In this document: in pieces, positions 29,930 to 42,687 of the stretch
How positions within the stretch are numbered: position 1 is the stretch's first letter
How the letters are laid out: the number at the start of each line of letters is the position of its first letter
Source: Cryptomeria japonica
Taxonomy: Eukaryota > Streptophyta > Pinopsida > Cupressales > Cupressaceae
Direction: 5' to 3'
DNA length: 64,000 nt
Assembly (NCBI RefSeq): GCF_030272615.1
Contig: NC_081415.1
Location: 230,106,803 to 230,170,802, forward strand
The notes under the pieces: generated by a model
Told to the model about the DNA's origin: nothing
What the model saw: only the letters and a program-made list of their open reading frames with translations
Database searches by the model: none
Translations under genes and position numbers: made by a program

Positions 29930-31873
29930 TGTTCTTTCAGAGGTCCATTAGCCTATTCCTGAGACCCGTAGGCTAGGTGGAATGAGTAATCAGGGTCTAG
30001 CATCGATGAAACGAAGACTTACTATTTTTAGTAAGTCAGGGGATGACCGTTCTGGTGCCATTGTCCGACCGAACACTCCTTGCTTTGCCTCTGGACGCGA
30101 TGATCATATTTTTCTGAGCATTAATTCTTGACTTACTATTTTTAGTAAGTGGCTGGGTGGCACATTTCTAATTTTGGCAGTAGTCAGGGGTTTGAATTCT
30201 GCAGCAGTTTGTGGTCGTCCGGGTTCAGTTTCATCTTGGAGGTGATAATAATCAGTGCGGGAGATATTTGCAACATAATTAAATATTATTTCCTTTCCTA
30301 AGGTTAATATTTAATTAATCTATTTATTGGATGCTGGTTTATTAAATTTGGGATTAATGCCTGTTTAATCCTAAGTTGGGCGAAATTCAATTATTTTATG
30401 GGATGTGAAATGTTTTTTTTTAAAAGGGATATTATTTCACTTTACATCGCCATTTTTGTGCCTAAGTGTCCAACGTGGGTCCTCCCCTCTCTTGGGCGTG
30501 ACTTTTGACTTTGGGAGTTGGGCGCTACTCTTGGGTCCACATGAAAGTGGAATGAAATTCAAATGCAAGCGTGGAATTTGGAGGGATGTCATTTGGATTT
30601 GAAGAATGAAGTTATAAATATGAGGCTTGGGTTCCCATTTGGACCATCTTGAAAATCTGTAATGTTATGCTGTCGGATTGGCGACAGAACTTGAGGCTTC
30701 GGAGTGCGTCTCCCTAGTGCTACCCGGTTTCGTACTTGAAATACAGTACCTAGCTGTGCCTTGTATTCTCCTATCGCTTTCAGAGCTTTGCCATAGACAT
30801 CTTGGTGTTGCAACGATTCTGGACTTGCTGGTTTTGCCTGTGGCTGAAACACATTTTTGCTCACATCTCTCTGTTGGAGCGTCTGATAGTTATGGGTATT
30901 ATTCCTATCTTCCTTCCCAGCACTGGCGAATAAGTTTGTAAGTTTTTAGCCCATTTGTTTGAGTATTGATTTAATTATGCAAAATCGAAATTCCTAGTCT
31001 AGGCGTGGTTTTTTTGGGGTTGCATTGGGATGCGTGCAAAATAAAAAGAGGTTTGTTTGGGGTGTGGCTGTGATTGGTTGTCATTGTATTGGATGTATGG
31101 TGGGATTGGGCTTGATTTGAGTCAATTCGGGTAAGAATTGAGTGAGTTATGAGTATTTTCATGTTTTCATGGGCTGCTGGAACTGTACTTTCAGCCTGCA
31201 GAGCAGTGTAACAGAAAATTACAGTATTGTGTAGAAATCTGCAGTTAATCTTCTCATCTCATCTCCTTATTGTAAGGATTGTTTCAGTAGTACTGAGCAT
31301 CCCATTCTATCTGCTTATTTTTGTACTTCCCACTGCATAAGTGGAAGAGGCTGGCTTGCCGCCTTCTCAGTTTTGTAATTCAGTTTTCTTTGATAAATAG
31401 TCCTCCCGCTGAAATATGCGGTAGAGTGATGTTTTAATGTAATGTCCTCCCGCTGAATAAGTGGTCGAGTGATAAAGTTCAATGTTTTGGTCCTCCCGCT
31501 GAAATATGCGGTAGAGTGATTGTTAATGTAATGTCCTCCCGCTGAAATACGCGGTAGAGTGATTGAACTTCTATTTCTTGTAATAGTTCCCTTGGTCGGT
31601 TTACCGCCAAGAAGTTTAGTTTCTATCCTGCTGGATAAGCAGAAGGGGATGGCTTGCCGCCCATGCAGTTGTAATGTTCAGTTTGTTTATTGATGCTGAC
31701 GATCCTCGAAACACCGTATGCTCTCACCCTCCCAGTCTGGGCTCTCGGTGAACAAAAGGTGTAAGGGTTCCCTTTAGTTGTTTTGCTTATTACTCTAACC
31801 TTAACGGGTAATTGTTGTGGATGAATTGCTATTGGCCTGAAAAAACAAAAAAAAAATTTAGTGGGATATTACA
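29908..31873 (+). repeat. Element D 3' LTR
   Basis: Same length as the 5' LTR and nearly identical. The TATA-like block is at 30611-30624 and the hairpin cluster at 31329-31642. One stem reads CCGC..GTGG here versus CCAC..GTGG in the 5' LTR, a G-T wobble rather than a broken pair. Confidence 0.97.
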
Positions 31874-31878
31874 AAGAA

Positions 31879-32490
31879 TCAAGGTCAATACAATGAGTTC
31901 AATCATATCAAGGACGTGTTCCACATTTAAAGACAAAGGATTGTCAGAAGGAGGTTGGAAGAGGAATTTTAATGATGAATTGGACATTGCAACAAGAAGT
32001 CGAGAACTCCACCAAGGAATTCAAGTCCAAGGTAAGGAATTCCAAGATCAAAGAGCGCCAAGGAAGGAAGTATTTCAAGATTCCAAGGTTGACATTGGGA
32101 ATGCATCACAACAAGGACGAAATTACCGAACAAGAAGGAAAGGTGAAATGTGATCAAGGAAGCAAATAGTTTCAAAAGAGTCAATCAAAGTTAGAAAATT
32201 TAGGAATTTGTCCCACCATCTTCATCGCATTGAGCAACTAGATAATGTTGAGCATCAAGAGATATTTCTCAATCAAAAACACTTCTTCATGGTGATCCAT
32301 AAGGTGTAAGATGAGGTGGCATCCTAGTCATCATTCAACCACTCAAGTTGTGCCACATCAGTGCATCAAGATACATTGAACTTGACTCATCCAAAGTTGG
32401 AGCAAGTGACACATGGCATTGAATCAAAGTTTGTCCATTGTACCTAACCTCATTTCATATTGATGCCAATTAAAAGATGGAAATGTGTCT
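31879..32490 (+). repeat. LTR-E segment 3
   Basis: Continues after D's TSD. It contains GATGAGGTGGCATCCTAGTC at about 32309, a landmark also at 42522 (LTR B), 57776 (LTR C) and 15340 (LTR A). It ends GGAAATGTGTCT at the H insertion, matching the GGACATGTGTCC landmark of the family. Confidence 0.75.
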
Positions 32491-35400
32491 TGTTAGCACC
32501 CTCAAATTCAGTATAAATTTTTGGTGCATATGTGAAAATCGGGATTAGGCACATTGATATGCCCCTACAAAAGCTTTTGCAAAATGCCTTAGGGTTTGGT
32601 TTTAAAATTTGCCTTGGTTTTAAGGTGCTTTCGAATATTCCTTTGGTGGGTTTTTATGTTTGCTCAGTGACCTCCTTTTCCGGTCACCCTTGTCTTAAGT
32701 TGTTCTTTCATGGGTTTTTAATCGTTCACCACTGGCCCCATGTCCTAGTGCTTGCACTTCAGTCGGTAATTATAGCATATGATTTATCCTAGATCTTTTG
32801 CAACTCTCATAATGTTTAAATATCATGTTCCTAGTATTTGGCCCCTTTCCACAATGTCCTAGGTACATGACTTATCTACACGTGCTTCAAGTTGTTTTCA
32901 AGTCGACCTCAGTTTTAATGAGCCCCGACACGCGTCAAGACATTTTACATGCCTTGCCAAGTTTTTGAGTTCTATCTAATGTGGCAGCGGGGCAATATTC
33001 CAAGGGGTAGCTCAGGACTCGATAAGATAAAGGAAAGTGTCTCATTGAGCTCTGAGCAATGTTTTCTTTCACAGAAGCAGTGTCAACTCGGATACTCGGT
33101 GAGGTGTTTCAAATCTCTCACCGAGTCCCAAGTCCTACTAATGAGCACAGGAGTCAAAACACTCAGAGCGCGGTAAGGTTGTTCTTGTGCTCAAGCAATC
33201 ATCCAAGGTGATCGCAGGATGACACATGGAAGGCTCGACACTCATTAAGAGGTCCTCCCTCTCTTGAGCGAGTTCCTGAGTATATGACCAAAGGCTGTTC
33301 TATCTGTAGATGAAAGGTCCAGCGTCTCAACTCGGGACTCGTTGAGACTTCTCATGGGATTTCAACAAGTGTTTGAGAGAGGAAGAAGGCGTTGTTGAAA
33401 TTGAAACAGAGAGTCATTAGATATACTTGGTAAAGCTCTAGATGACTCTCATCAAGCTCAAATGATAAAGTCAAGAAGATTCAAATCCTGTCAATGGTCG
33501 TCAGTGCTTTTTGATCAACGGATAAAATTTAGAAGAGTAGCATGCAGAAGCGTCGACAAAGTGATAGGATGGGAACGTGATTTTTTATGGCCGCAAAACA
33601 AGAAGATCCCAACAAATTGCCAGCATAAGATCATCACCAGTCTGGATAATCAAAAGACCTTATATGTGATAAGCCCGAGAAAGAGTTTCAGTGGCATGAA
33701 AAGTTGCAAGGGTATGGATGATGGCTTGTTCTTGAAGGAAGAGTAGAATTGGCGGTTAAGTAATCATAGCAAATAAGTTTTAATCCTTTGAAAGGACAAA
33801 AAGTAGAAAAGATGTTTTACATGCATGGTGCAGTATGCTTGGCTATATTTAGAGCTTATTTAGAGCTTCTAAATTTAGAAGTGTCAATCTTTTTCTTAAG
33901 TTGGCGACCGATGAGTTGGTCAAGCAACATTATAAATATTTTCCCCTGCACTTGTTCAAGAATAGTTTCAGAAATGGAGTATTCATGTGTAGAAATAGAT
34001 TATGTATTCATAAGGTAGAGGTTCAATGACACCGAGTGGAGAATACTACAGTAAACTGCCTTGTAGCTAAAGGGATATTGAAAATACAGAAGGTAGCTAA
34101 AAGGGATATTGAAAGGTAGCTTCAGTTGCAAAAGACCTTTCAAAAGCTACCTACCTTCATCCCTTCATTGTCTGATGAGTAGGAGGCAAAGGAAACAAAG
34201 AAGAGAACAATGAGGATAAGCGAGAGTCGGCTCTAGCAAAGAGCCTATTTAGTTAAAATTGATAGCTAAAGTTGGACCCCCTGTTTTGATTAGAACATTG
34301 CTTTTCTAGCTTCTCTTCTAGCTCTATGAGCTCTAGTTCGTATACTGAGAATCTTGTATCCCCAAAGTCATCAACAATGCGATGGTGGTGCGACTAAAGC
34401 AGTTGGATTTCAACAAGTATTCTATTCTTCACTGCAACGGTTTCTTAACGGTTTTGGTGTACGCAAACTGTTTTATTTGTCCTTTTTTGTTTTAGGTTTC
34501 GTATTGGGAATATTTCTTTATCATGCATGTAAAACAAATATATTGTTGAATAAAAAGATGCTAGTTGTAAGCATCTTGAAGCTTGTTGCATTCCTTACTC
34601 TTGTAAAAGGAATTCCAGGGCTATAAAAAAGGATTCTAGTCGATGGATAATTTGGGGGATTCTACTGAAAAGGGTAGTAACAGTACCTAGATTAGGGGAA
34701 TGAGCCTAAAACAATGAAGGATGTAAATATTTTTATCAGCAATGTAAATTAGTTCATCATCTGTAATGAAAATTTTCCAAAAACTGTCTCCACATTTTAT
34801 TTCTCCATTTTACATGAATAATAATATCAAGGATTTTGTTATTCATCTTTGCAAAAATCTTGTGAATGTGTAATTTTGTTTGTGGGTTATTTTCAAGGAA
34901 GAGATTAAATTCCTGCACGTGAGTTACAGTAGGTTTAGGAATATGGTATGGATTTGTAATAATGATTTTTATAATAACCATAGGGGCTGCATTAGTGTTA
35001 GGCATTAATGCCATAGAAGCTCACTAATTAAGATAAATTGCTATTTGATGTTTGCATCCAAATATGAGTTTGACTCTGCACCCTGAGTTAGGCACTAGTC
35101 TATGAAACCTCCAATATTCGACTAAGAAACATTCAAGAAATTCAAAATCACATTTCCTTTATGTTCTTTATTTTCTTGCTTAAGTTATTTCAGTTCTATG
35201 TCTCCAAGGTGTTCAAAGGATAAAGGAACAGAGTATGAGGGTGTCATCATTTGTCCTCTTATATGATAGAAATGGAGATGCTAATTTAATTATTCTCAAT
35301 GATTGTCTAAAAGAAATGAGATTAATACTGGATAATGGTGAATTAAGACCACCCACTATTTGAGAACTGAGAATTATCCACCCATTACAACCTGCAGTTG

Positions 35401-35625
35401 CTGTTTAAGGACAAGTCAATGATATTGTATGAACTTGTGAATTGGGAATACCCTCCCAAGTTTGGTGGAGCTCAAAGTGAAGAAGGCTTCTATAGCCTTG
35501 TTGTGTTGTGTTTTCTTGTCCTCAATCTATGGATAAGTTTGATAAATTACCCTAAGTTTTCAATCCCATGGTTTTGGTTTTATGATTTCTCTTAGGATTG
35601 AGGGTGGCAAGAAAAATCATCAACA
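32491..35625 (+). mobile_element. Insertion H: solo-LTR-like, 3135 bp
   Basis: Begins TGTTAGCACC and ends ATCAACA, with near-matching 5-bp flanks TGTCT (32486-32490) and TGTCC (35626-35630). Removing it rejoins LTR-E: AAATGTGTCY then CATATATTGTAATG, parallel to LTR B GACATGTGTCC then AAGCAATACAATTA. No coding domain is seen inside. It contains a perfect 10-bp stem ACTCGGTGAG/CTCACCGAGT at 33094-33126 and another, TCTCAAC/GTTGAGA, near 33325-33347. Strand is assumed. Confidence 0.65.
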
Positions 35626-36567
35626 TGTCCCATATATTGTAATGATCTCATTGGTCAAACAGAGTTAGTTGTAACTAACCCTAATTAGGGTTTTATTGTT
35701 AAATCTCAGCCAGTGATCTAGAATCAATTTGAGCCATTGAAATTTAATGAGACCTTTATATAAGGCTCGTGATTCTCATTTGTAAAGGTTAATAGTTCAG
35801 TAATAGACAGTTAGTAGTTAGAAGTAGAAGTAGAGTAGGAGGAAGCTTGAAATTGTTGCCAAGTTATGTTGAAATCAATTTAATACTTTCATTGAAGTTA
35901 TGGTGGCTATATGTGTTGTGTTTCTACATTTTGCATGTTTCTTATTGCTTCTCAAAATTAATTAGAGTTCATTGGTTATGGTGGATGCTTCTGAAGATAT
36001 TGTGATGAATTGCTTGGTTTGTAGTTTTTGTTGTTTGTTGATTGTAAGCTACAATGTAAAGTTACTCTGAGCCTTATCATTGTGTTAAGTTTGATTTTGG
36101 ATACTTGTTCAAGTTTCTCCAACATTGGGTATTTGGATGATGTGTTCGCAATGTGAAAATCTTCCATAGAAGATTGCATTAGTCTTGTGTAGTTATTGTC
36201 ATTGTGACGAAGCAATGCTTGATTTGAGGGAATTTGTCTATCTAAGTATCATCCATTGTCATCATTGTTCTTAGGATTAGATAAAATCTCTAAACCCTTA
36301 TCTCTTTATCTTTATTTTTCCAAGCAATTAGTTTAGTTTCCACGTTCCAATTGTGTTCATAAATGTAAGTCCCCTTGTGATTCAAGAAAAATCACATCAT
36401 ACATCACTGAGTCTATCCCAAGCATTAAGTCGATTGTTCATATTGTAAACCTTGGAGTATTTCATTTGATCACATCATATAGCATATGAGATTTCTTTGT
36501 TCAAGAGAGGATAGAATACCTGGTATTTTATTTTCTGTTCGAAGTGTCCTAAAAAAACACATCGACA
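35626..36567 (+). repeat. LTR-E segment 4 (3' end)
   Basis: Aligns with the last ~1 kb of LTRs A-C: CTCATTGGTCAAAC, TAACCCTAATTAGGGTTT (35686-35703), TTTATATAAGG (35755-35765), AAATGTAAGTCCCCTTGTGA near 36361, and the end CAAGAGAGGATAGAATACC...ATCGACA. No primer site follows. Confidence 0.75.
35648..35765 (+). promoter_or_regulatory. Main promoter block (P2) of LTR-E
   Basis: Inverted CCAAT (CATTGGTCAA), paired telo-boxes at 35686-35703 and TATA at 35755-35765. The block survives although the LTR is old. Confidence 0.65.
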
Positions 36568-39412
36568 CTATCTCCAATACAAGCTTCTTCATCCCAAGGT
36601 CCTAAAATTGGTGATGCAGAGGTTTAAGTGGAGGTTCTTACATGGGTACAAGAGGCTATCATGAGAAAGAGAAAAGCACCTTCATATCAAATTGATTTTG
36701 ACACTCTTGATAACATGGTTGGAGAACCAATTGTGAAGAAACCCAAGTACCATTCTAGGATGATCAATACCACAAAGGGAAGTTTGATTGTTGAAATCAT
36801 AGTTTGTTATTAAAATCATAGTTCATAGCTTGAACTTAAGAAACTCAGCAAGCCCAAAATTTCTAACTTGGTGAAAATCTGAAACTTTAAAGTACTTAAA
36901 TTTCTAAAAAAACACATTTTTTTGCATATTTCAATTACCAAATGTATCAAACGAGTCTAAAAAACCATGATGAAGTGTTTTATATTATATTTGATTTTTG
37001 AATACTTATAGATTACAAAATTTCATCATCATGCAAACCCAAATACAAAAGCTAGCTACTAACTACTAACTAATATGAATTTATGACAAGTGTCCTTGAA
37101 AAGCACCATCATACATTGCATATCTAGGAAAGTAACATATTACAAGTTTTTACAATTTCCTCTTCCCCATTCTAGTGAAAATTTGGGTAGTAGAGGGTAT
37201 GGTCCTCACGCTCAATTGTGACTCCCTTCTTGGACTAGAAGACTACGCACGTGCCTTCACCCTACTACTAGATGGCAATCACTCCTCGTTTGCTATATGT
37301 ATGAACTATGACTCTAAGCTAACTCAAGAAAAAATTCAAAAGTTTAATTGAGGTAACTCGTGGTGGGGAAAAACTCATGAGTACTTGGTGACTCGCTAAG
37401 TGCTTGCTAAGTTTGTGAACTACGATTGAAATGCCATTAAGCCAAGATGGAGAAAAATTGCATCTATATGACACATGTTTTGGCATGTTTGTACAATACA
37501 GCATGCTTGCTTACTATTGTGTGTGGTGTGGAAGAGGGAATGAAGGTTTTATAGAGAAAAAACTACATTTTATCTATGTCAAAATTGCATCTAACTTGTG
37601 TCTCACTCATGGCCTTACCTTGCACTAAGTTTTTCGCATGGACTTGCGAAGTCTCAACAAGTACTTGCAAAAAAAATTAGCAAGATTTTTCCAAAAAACA
37701 GGATAAACTTCAATGAGTTTCCTCTAAGATAACTCATGGCAAGGAAAAACTTGCAAGTACTCGACAACTCACTAATTTTGTGAATTAAGATTGAAATGCC
37801 ATTAATCAAGTCAAAGAAAAAATTGTGACTATCAACATGTGTTTTGGCAAGTTCATAGCGTGCTTTCTTTCCATTGTGTGTGGTGTGGAAGGAAAAATGT
37901 AGGTTTTATAGAGAAAAAACCACATTTTTTAAATTTTAAACTCACATCTAACCCATGTTTAACCCCCAAACTTAGGTTGTTGAAAGTTTTTTGTGCAGAT
38001 TTGGTGAGTTTGGCAAGCATTGAACAAAAAAAAAATTGTGATCTTTTGTATAAAATTTGACAAATTGTTTGGAAAGTTTCCTTTGAGATAACTTGTGAGT
38101 ATTTGGTAACTTGTCAAGTTTGCGAAATATGATTGAAATGCCATTAGTTTGAGTGAAAGAAAAATTGCATCCATATGACTCGGTAGGTCCATACAGTACA
38201 ACATGCTTGCTATTGTGTGTTGTGTGGAAGGGCGAATGGAGGTTTTATAGGACATAAGCCACATTTTCTTCATGTCAAAATTGCGTTTAACCTATCTTTC
38301 AACCATAACCTTATCTTGCACCAATTTTTTCATGTAGACTTGCAAAGTTTCAACAGATTTTCTTCAAAAAATGGAGAATTTTTGTCATGAGTTTACTTTT
38401 AGATAGCTTAAAGCACAAAAATACTTGCAAGTACTTAGTGACTTGCCAAGTCTATAAACTACGGTCATTAGGTTAAGTCAAAGAAAAATTGCATTCATAC
38501 AACACTTGTTTTGGTGCATCTATAATGGCATGCTTGCTTGCTATTTTATGTTGTGTGGAAGGGAAAATGGAGGTTTTATAGACCACAAATGACATTTTTT
38601 TCATGTCAAAATCACATCTAATAGATGTTTGTCCTGTGGCCATACCCTATGCCAAGTTTTTCACATGGACTCACCAAGTTTCAACAAGTTAGCAAATTTT
38701 CATCAAAAAATTGGGAAAAACTTCAACATGTTTACTTTGAGATAATTTGCAGTAGGGAAGAACTCACCAAGTCTATTTGCTATAAACTATGATTGAAATG
38801 TCCATGCCTCCTAAAGATAAGTCCATTCAACTTGCATTGCCTACTAATTTTTCGATCACTGAATCTATGAACAATCATTGAAATGACCATTCCTCCTAAA
38901 GATAAGTCCATTCAAGTTGTACAACCTACTTATTTATAGATTGTTAGGGATTGATTTGGGGCAAGTCCTTAGCATGGTGATGTTAACATGTTGAAAATAT
39001 ACTCCCCAAGTGCTTGTCTTATCAATCCACTTCATCACAATCCAAGTATTACTTGTGCAAATATTATCAATATTGGTGAGTAAAATCATCACAAGTACTT
39101 GAAAATATTGAAAGGCAATATTAAAGGCTTTAAGCAACTTGGGGGAGTATATTTCTCATCTTCTACAATCCACTTCAGATCTCACAACGTTTATGCCTTA
39201 GGTTTTGGACTCTAGAAAGGAGAAAAAAAGGCTGGATTAGCTGGTCATATACGGGAAAAATTTGGAGAATTGGCTTGAGAACATTTGTGATTGAGGTACC
39301 AAAGTGATTGAGGTACAATTTATAGGCTACATACTAAAGGAGCTACAACCCCTACACTAAGCACCTACTTAGTGAAAACAATATCAAGATTCAAATACAA
39401 AAATAAATTCCC
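36568..39412. other. Unclassified AT-rich stretch holding a tandem repeat
   Basis: No gene seen. Its right boundary is the copia LTR at 39413. Short frames here are repeat by-products. The tandem repeat is listed separately. Confidence 0.6.
37320..38810. repeat. Degenerate tandem repeat, about 333-364 bp unit, four copies
   Basis: The phrase GATTGAAATGCCATTA recurs at about 37426, 37790 and 38128, is altered near 38460, and begins again near 38793. Each unit contains in order an AAAATTGCATC-like stretch, CATGCTTGCT, GTGTGGTGTGGAAG, GGTTTTATAG and an AACTYGCAAGTACTY stretch. Copies are well diverged, so this is an old local amplification. Confidence 0.8.
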
Positions 39413-39841
39413 TGTTGCAAATTGTTGTGACGTTTTCACACATCGCCCCATTGCAAATGGGGACCCTTGCTTTTTTGCTTTTTAGGGTTTTTTTTTTTGG
39501 TCTTTTAGGGTTTTGTTAGTTAGCCTTTGCATTTTGAGTGCCGCCCAGGTGATCACATGGATAAGCAAGTCCGGCTTGAGTGATGTCCTAATCCTGAAAT
39601 TTGGCTAAGTCTGGAATATCCTGAAATTTGGCTAAGTCTGGAATGTCCTGATCCTGAATTTGACTAAGTCTGGAAACTGAAAAACCTCCAAAAACTAGAT
39701 TTTGCAATATAACTCCTGGAGGTCTGAAACCATTCTCAAACATCCTGAAAGTATATATGGAATATAACTTAAAGTATTTCACTTATACTTAAATGTTATA
39801 TTCCATAAAAGTTATCCTGATAGAGAGTTCGAAAAGTCAAA

Positions 39842-41505
39842 TTTCGCTCCTGTCCTTCACTGAGGATCCAGAGCGAATTTCGCTCCTGTCCCTCTCAGGA
39901 GGACCAAGGCGAAGCGCTCCTGTCCCTCACCAAGGGACCAGGGCGATAATACTTATTTGAGCCATTCCTGACCGTGTTTGGACGAATTGAGACATCAAAG
40001 GCATGGTGAAGGACGAAATGAGCATGATAGAGCATCCAGACTTGATCAAAAACAATGAAATGATGAAGTTTTTGCCTAGAAGGTCAAATTCGCTCCTGCC
40101 CCTCACTGAAGGACCAGAGCGATTTTCTTTATATGCACAATTTTAGACCTTTTTTGGACATTAACTTTTATTCATAGCATGAGGCAGGATGATATCTTCC
40201 CTAGCAAAGACATTTCATGGTGAAAAGTGAAGCATTTGGGCCTGGAGGGCAAAAATCGCTCCTGTCCCTCACTGAAGGACCGGAGCTTGAAATCCAAAAT
40301 TTCCTTGTCCTTGAAAGATTTGAACGATTTGACGACTTGAGGAGAACCAAGGAAGTGCTTTTTACCAGTTGAATATAATTTGAAGGCACAAACATGAGGA
40401 AAAATAGACCAAAATGCAAAATCGCTCCTGTCCCTTAGTCAGGGACCAGGGCGAAATCCATTATAGCTCCCGTCCCTCTCCCAGGGACCAGAGCGAAATT
40501 CCTTATAAGGCATGTTTTAGGCAAAGATCAAGCAAGTTTAGGGTTTGAGGCAAGCAAAGATGGTGTTACGGATTCGTTGAAGACAAAATTGAAGATTGCA
40601 AGACACCAAATGGGACCTATATTAGCCTGGGCGCTCCTGTCCCTCAGTCAGGGACTAGAGCGATTTTTACCTTAGACAAATTTCTTGCCAAGTTACAATG
40701 AATTCCAAACCATGGATGAATGAAAAGATACATTACGAATCCGTTGAAGATAAATTTTGAAGTTGGCAAAATGTGATGGAGCCTACAAGTACAAATTCGC
40801 TCCTGTCCCTCAGCCAGGGACCAGGGCGAAATGTTAGTTAATTTGCCTTTCTTCAAAGTTTAAGATCACTCCAAGTCAAGAAGTAAGGTGGCAAGGACGT
40901 TTGGAGGTGTCTCGACGAAGAACAAAGTTACAAAGACCGCCAAAGTTGAACAATTTGCACCAAATGCCCAAATTCGCTCCTGTCCCTCAGTCAGGGACCA
41001 GAGCGAAATTTCTATGAAGGCTTGGGTTTTGAAGGTTTATCAAGTTTCAAGTGTCCAAGAGGGATCAAAGGACCTCATTCTACATGGTGAAAGCGATTGC
41101 AAGTTGATACAAACAAGGTTGAGCCCAAGATGCCCAAATTCGCTCCTGTCCCTTAGTCAGGGACCAGGGCGATATTTACCATATTGGCCAGTTCATCCAA
41201 AAATCATGACAAAGTCAAGGTTCGCAAGATCAAGGATATCATTTGCAAGGTGATGAACAAGGAGTAAAGCTTGAGAGATAGCAAATGTTGGCCAGAGCAT
41301 GAAGTTCGCTCCTGTCCCTCACCAAGGGACCAGGGCGATATCCACCTTAGAGGGCATTCATCCACCAAATCAAGACGATCAAGCTCGAGTTTTTTGGCAA
41401 ACATGCCAGTCTCAACGTGAGGATGGAGATTTTGAACATAAAAGGCAAGAGAATCAAGACTAAACATCAAATTCGCTCCTGTCCCTTAGTCAGGGACCAG
41501 AGCGA
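39842..41505 (+). repeat. Array of 13 palindromes in LTR B
   Basis: Copies near 39843, 39879, 39915, 40090, 40257, 40422, 40464, 40631, 40798, 40974, 41140, 41305 and 41472. Inner arms are TCCCT/AGGGA instead of ACCCTT/AAGGGT, with outer TTCGCTCCTG/CAGAGCGAA. After the first cluster, spacing is 165-176 bp. Loops vary (CAGTC, CACCA, CACTGA, CTCCC). Confidence 0.95.
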
Positions 41506-42106
41506 TAGGTTTGTGTCCTTACCTCTTCCAAATTTGGCGCTAAAACATTCTTTAGATTTTATTAAATGCTAGGAAAAAATCGATAAATTTGAAATCCAAT
41601 TAAAGTTAGCATTTGACATTAGCGCATGGGTCTTTATTAATTAATTTTTGCCTTTTAAAAATAGAGTTTATTTAAAATTATAGGCATTAAATTAATTAAT
41701 TATAAATTAAATGGGGCGCTTGATTTAAAATTTGTTTCATTTTACAAAGGTCGGCCTTTAAGTTTATTTTAAATTTGCCTTATTCACCAAAGTCGGCCTA
41801 GGGTCAATGTGAAGGTGAGCGCCTATAAAGGGAGGTGTTTATTTCATTTTCAAATCATCATTTTATCCTCTTTCATATGCGATTTTGGAGAAGACAAGGT
41901 GCGAAATTATCATCAAAGAGGAGTGCGTGTTTGTTTCAAGTAAGGCGAATTTGTTATCTTCAAGACATTGAAGACTCCTCCCCCAAGGTGGCGAATTGCT
42001 AAAGTGGACGTTCATTTGGAGAGAGATCACGTTGAGCCATCAAATTTTGATTTGTGCCTAGGCGAATTCCTTTGTTTTGCATTTTAGAGTTAAACTCTCA
42101 AGTAAG

Positions 42107-42299
42107 GTATGACAAGATCCCTTGTTTTAATTTCGAATTTTGATCGTCATAGCCTTAAATTTTGAAATTTTGAATTCTAATAGCCCAATCGTTTTTTAGG
42201 AAATGATAATTCAAGGACTTATCATGAGGTTTCCTAAAATTAATTTAATCTATGCTATTCATTGCAAAATCATGTTACTAATTTTGAAATGTTGTGTAG
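42107..42299 (+). other. Candidate intron in LTR B
   Basis: AAG|GTATGAC ... GTTACTAATTTTGAAATG, TTGTGTAG|GCGTC. 193 bp, with a TACTAAT branch-like motif about 20 bp from the acceptor. Position is equivalent to those in LTRs A and C. Confidence 0.55.
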
Positions 42300-42687
42300 G
42301 CGTCAAATGGAGATCTCATCAAGGAAAATCAAGCCGGATCAAGGACGGTCTTCGCCGGGACGATCAAGCAAGGACAAGGGCGACCTTCTCCAATCCAGTA
42401 TTACAAGGCGAGGTACATCATCATCTTGCAAATCAAGGACAAAAGGAGTTAGGACAAGAGTTAATTAAAGATAGCCTCTCAACGACATCAAATTGAATAT
42501 CTAGCAAGCTACAAGTGTCAGATGAGGTGGCATCCTAGTCATCACGTCTCCAATCAGTGAGGTCCACCTCAGCATGTCCAGATTCAATGTACTTAACTCA
42601 TGGAAGGTGGCACAAACTCCGATGTACCTACCCCGGCTATCCATTGGTGGAATTTTCCAGAGAGGACATGTGTCCAAGCAATACAAT

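Larger units (their letters stand above)
23063..31873 (+). mobile_element. Element D: intact young chromovirus
   Basis: An 8811-bp Ty3/gypsy element: 1966-bp LTRs (TGTAATGTCC...GATATTACA), TSD AAGAA at 23058-23062 and 31874-31878, tRNA-iMet primer site, one gag-pol frame with C-terminal chromodomain, and a polypurine tract. I found only four differences between the LTRs by eye (for example C at 23828 versus T at 30673). This makes it the youngest datable insertion here, and it may still be mobile. The FFDDIL RT box and the CX2CX7HXC knuckle fit Reina/Galadriel-like or gymnosperm chromovirus clades better than Tekay, but a tree would be needed. Confidence 0.97.
3677..36567 (+). mobile_element. 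LTR-E: old giant LTR split by four nested insertions
   Basis: The start (TGGTTGTGAC at 3677-3686, resuming at 9559) matches the 5' end of LTRs A, B and C, including the shared stretch ending CATTGCAAATGGGGACCC. The end at about 36552-36567 (aaACACATCGACA) matches their 3' ends. Between them LTR-E sequence runs through 9559-11410, 21883-23062, 31874-32490 and 35626-36567. It includes the family block GAGGTGGCATCCTAGTCATC near 32312 and the CCAAT/telo-box/TATA block near 35650-35765. It is interrupted by T1, element A, element D and insertion H. The expected TSD is absent (GCTTT left, CTATC right), so it may be one LTR of an element whose other end is lost. The exact left base is uncertain because of a one-base difference in TGTTGTGAC. 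Confidence 0.7.

Noticed and set aside
32491-35625. Full-length element with two LTRs inside H
   Set aside because: No internal direct repeat, primer site or pol motif found by eye; treated as solo-LTR-like.
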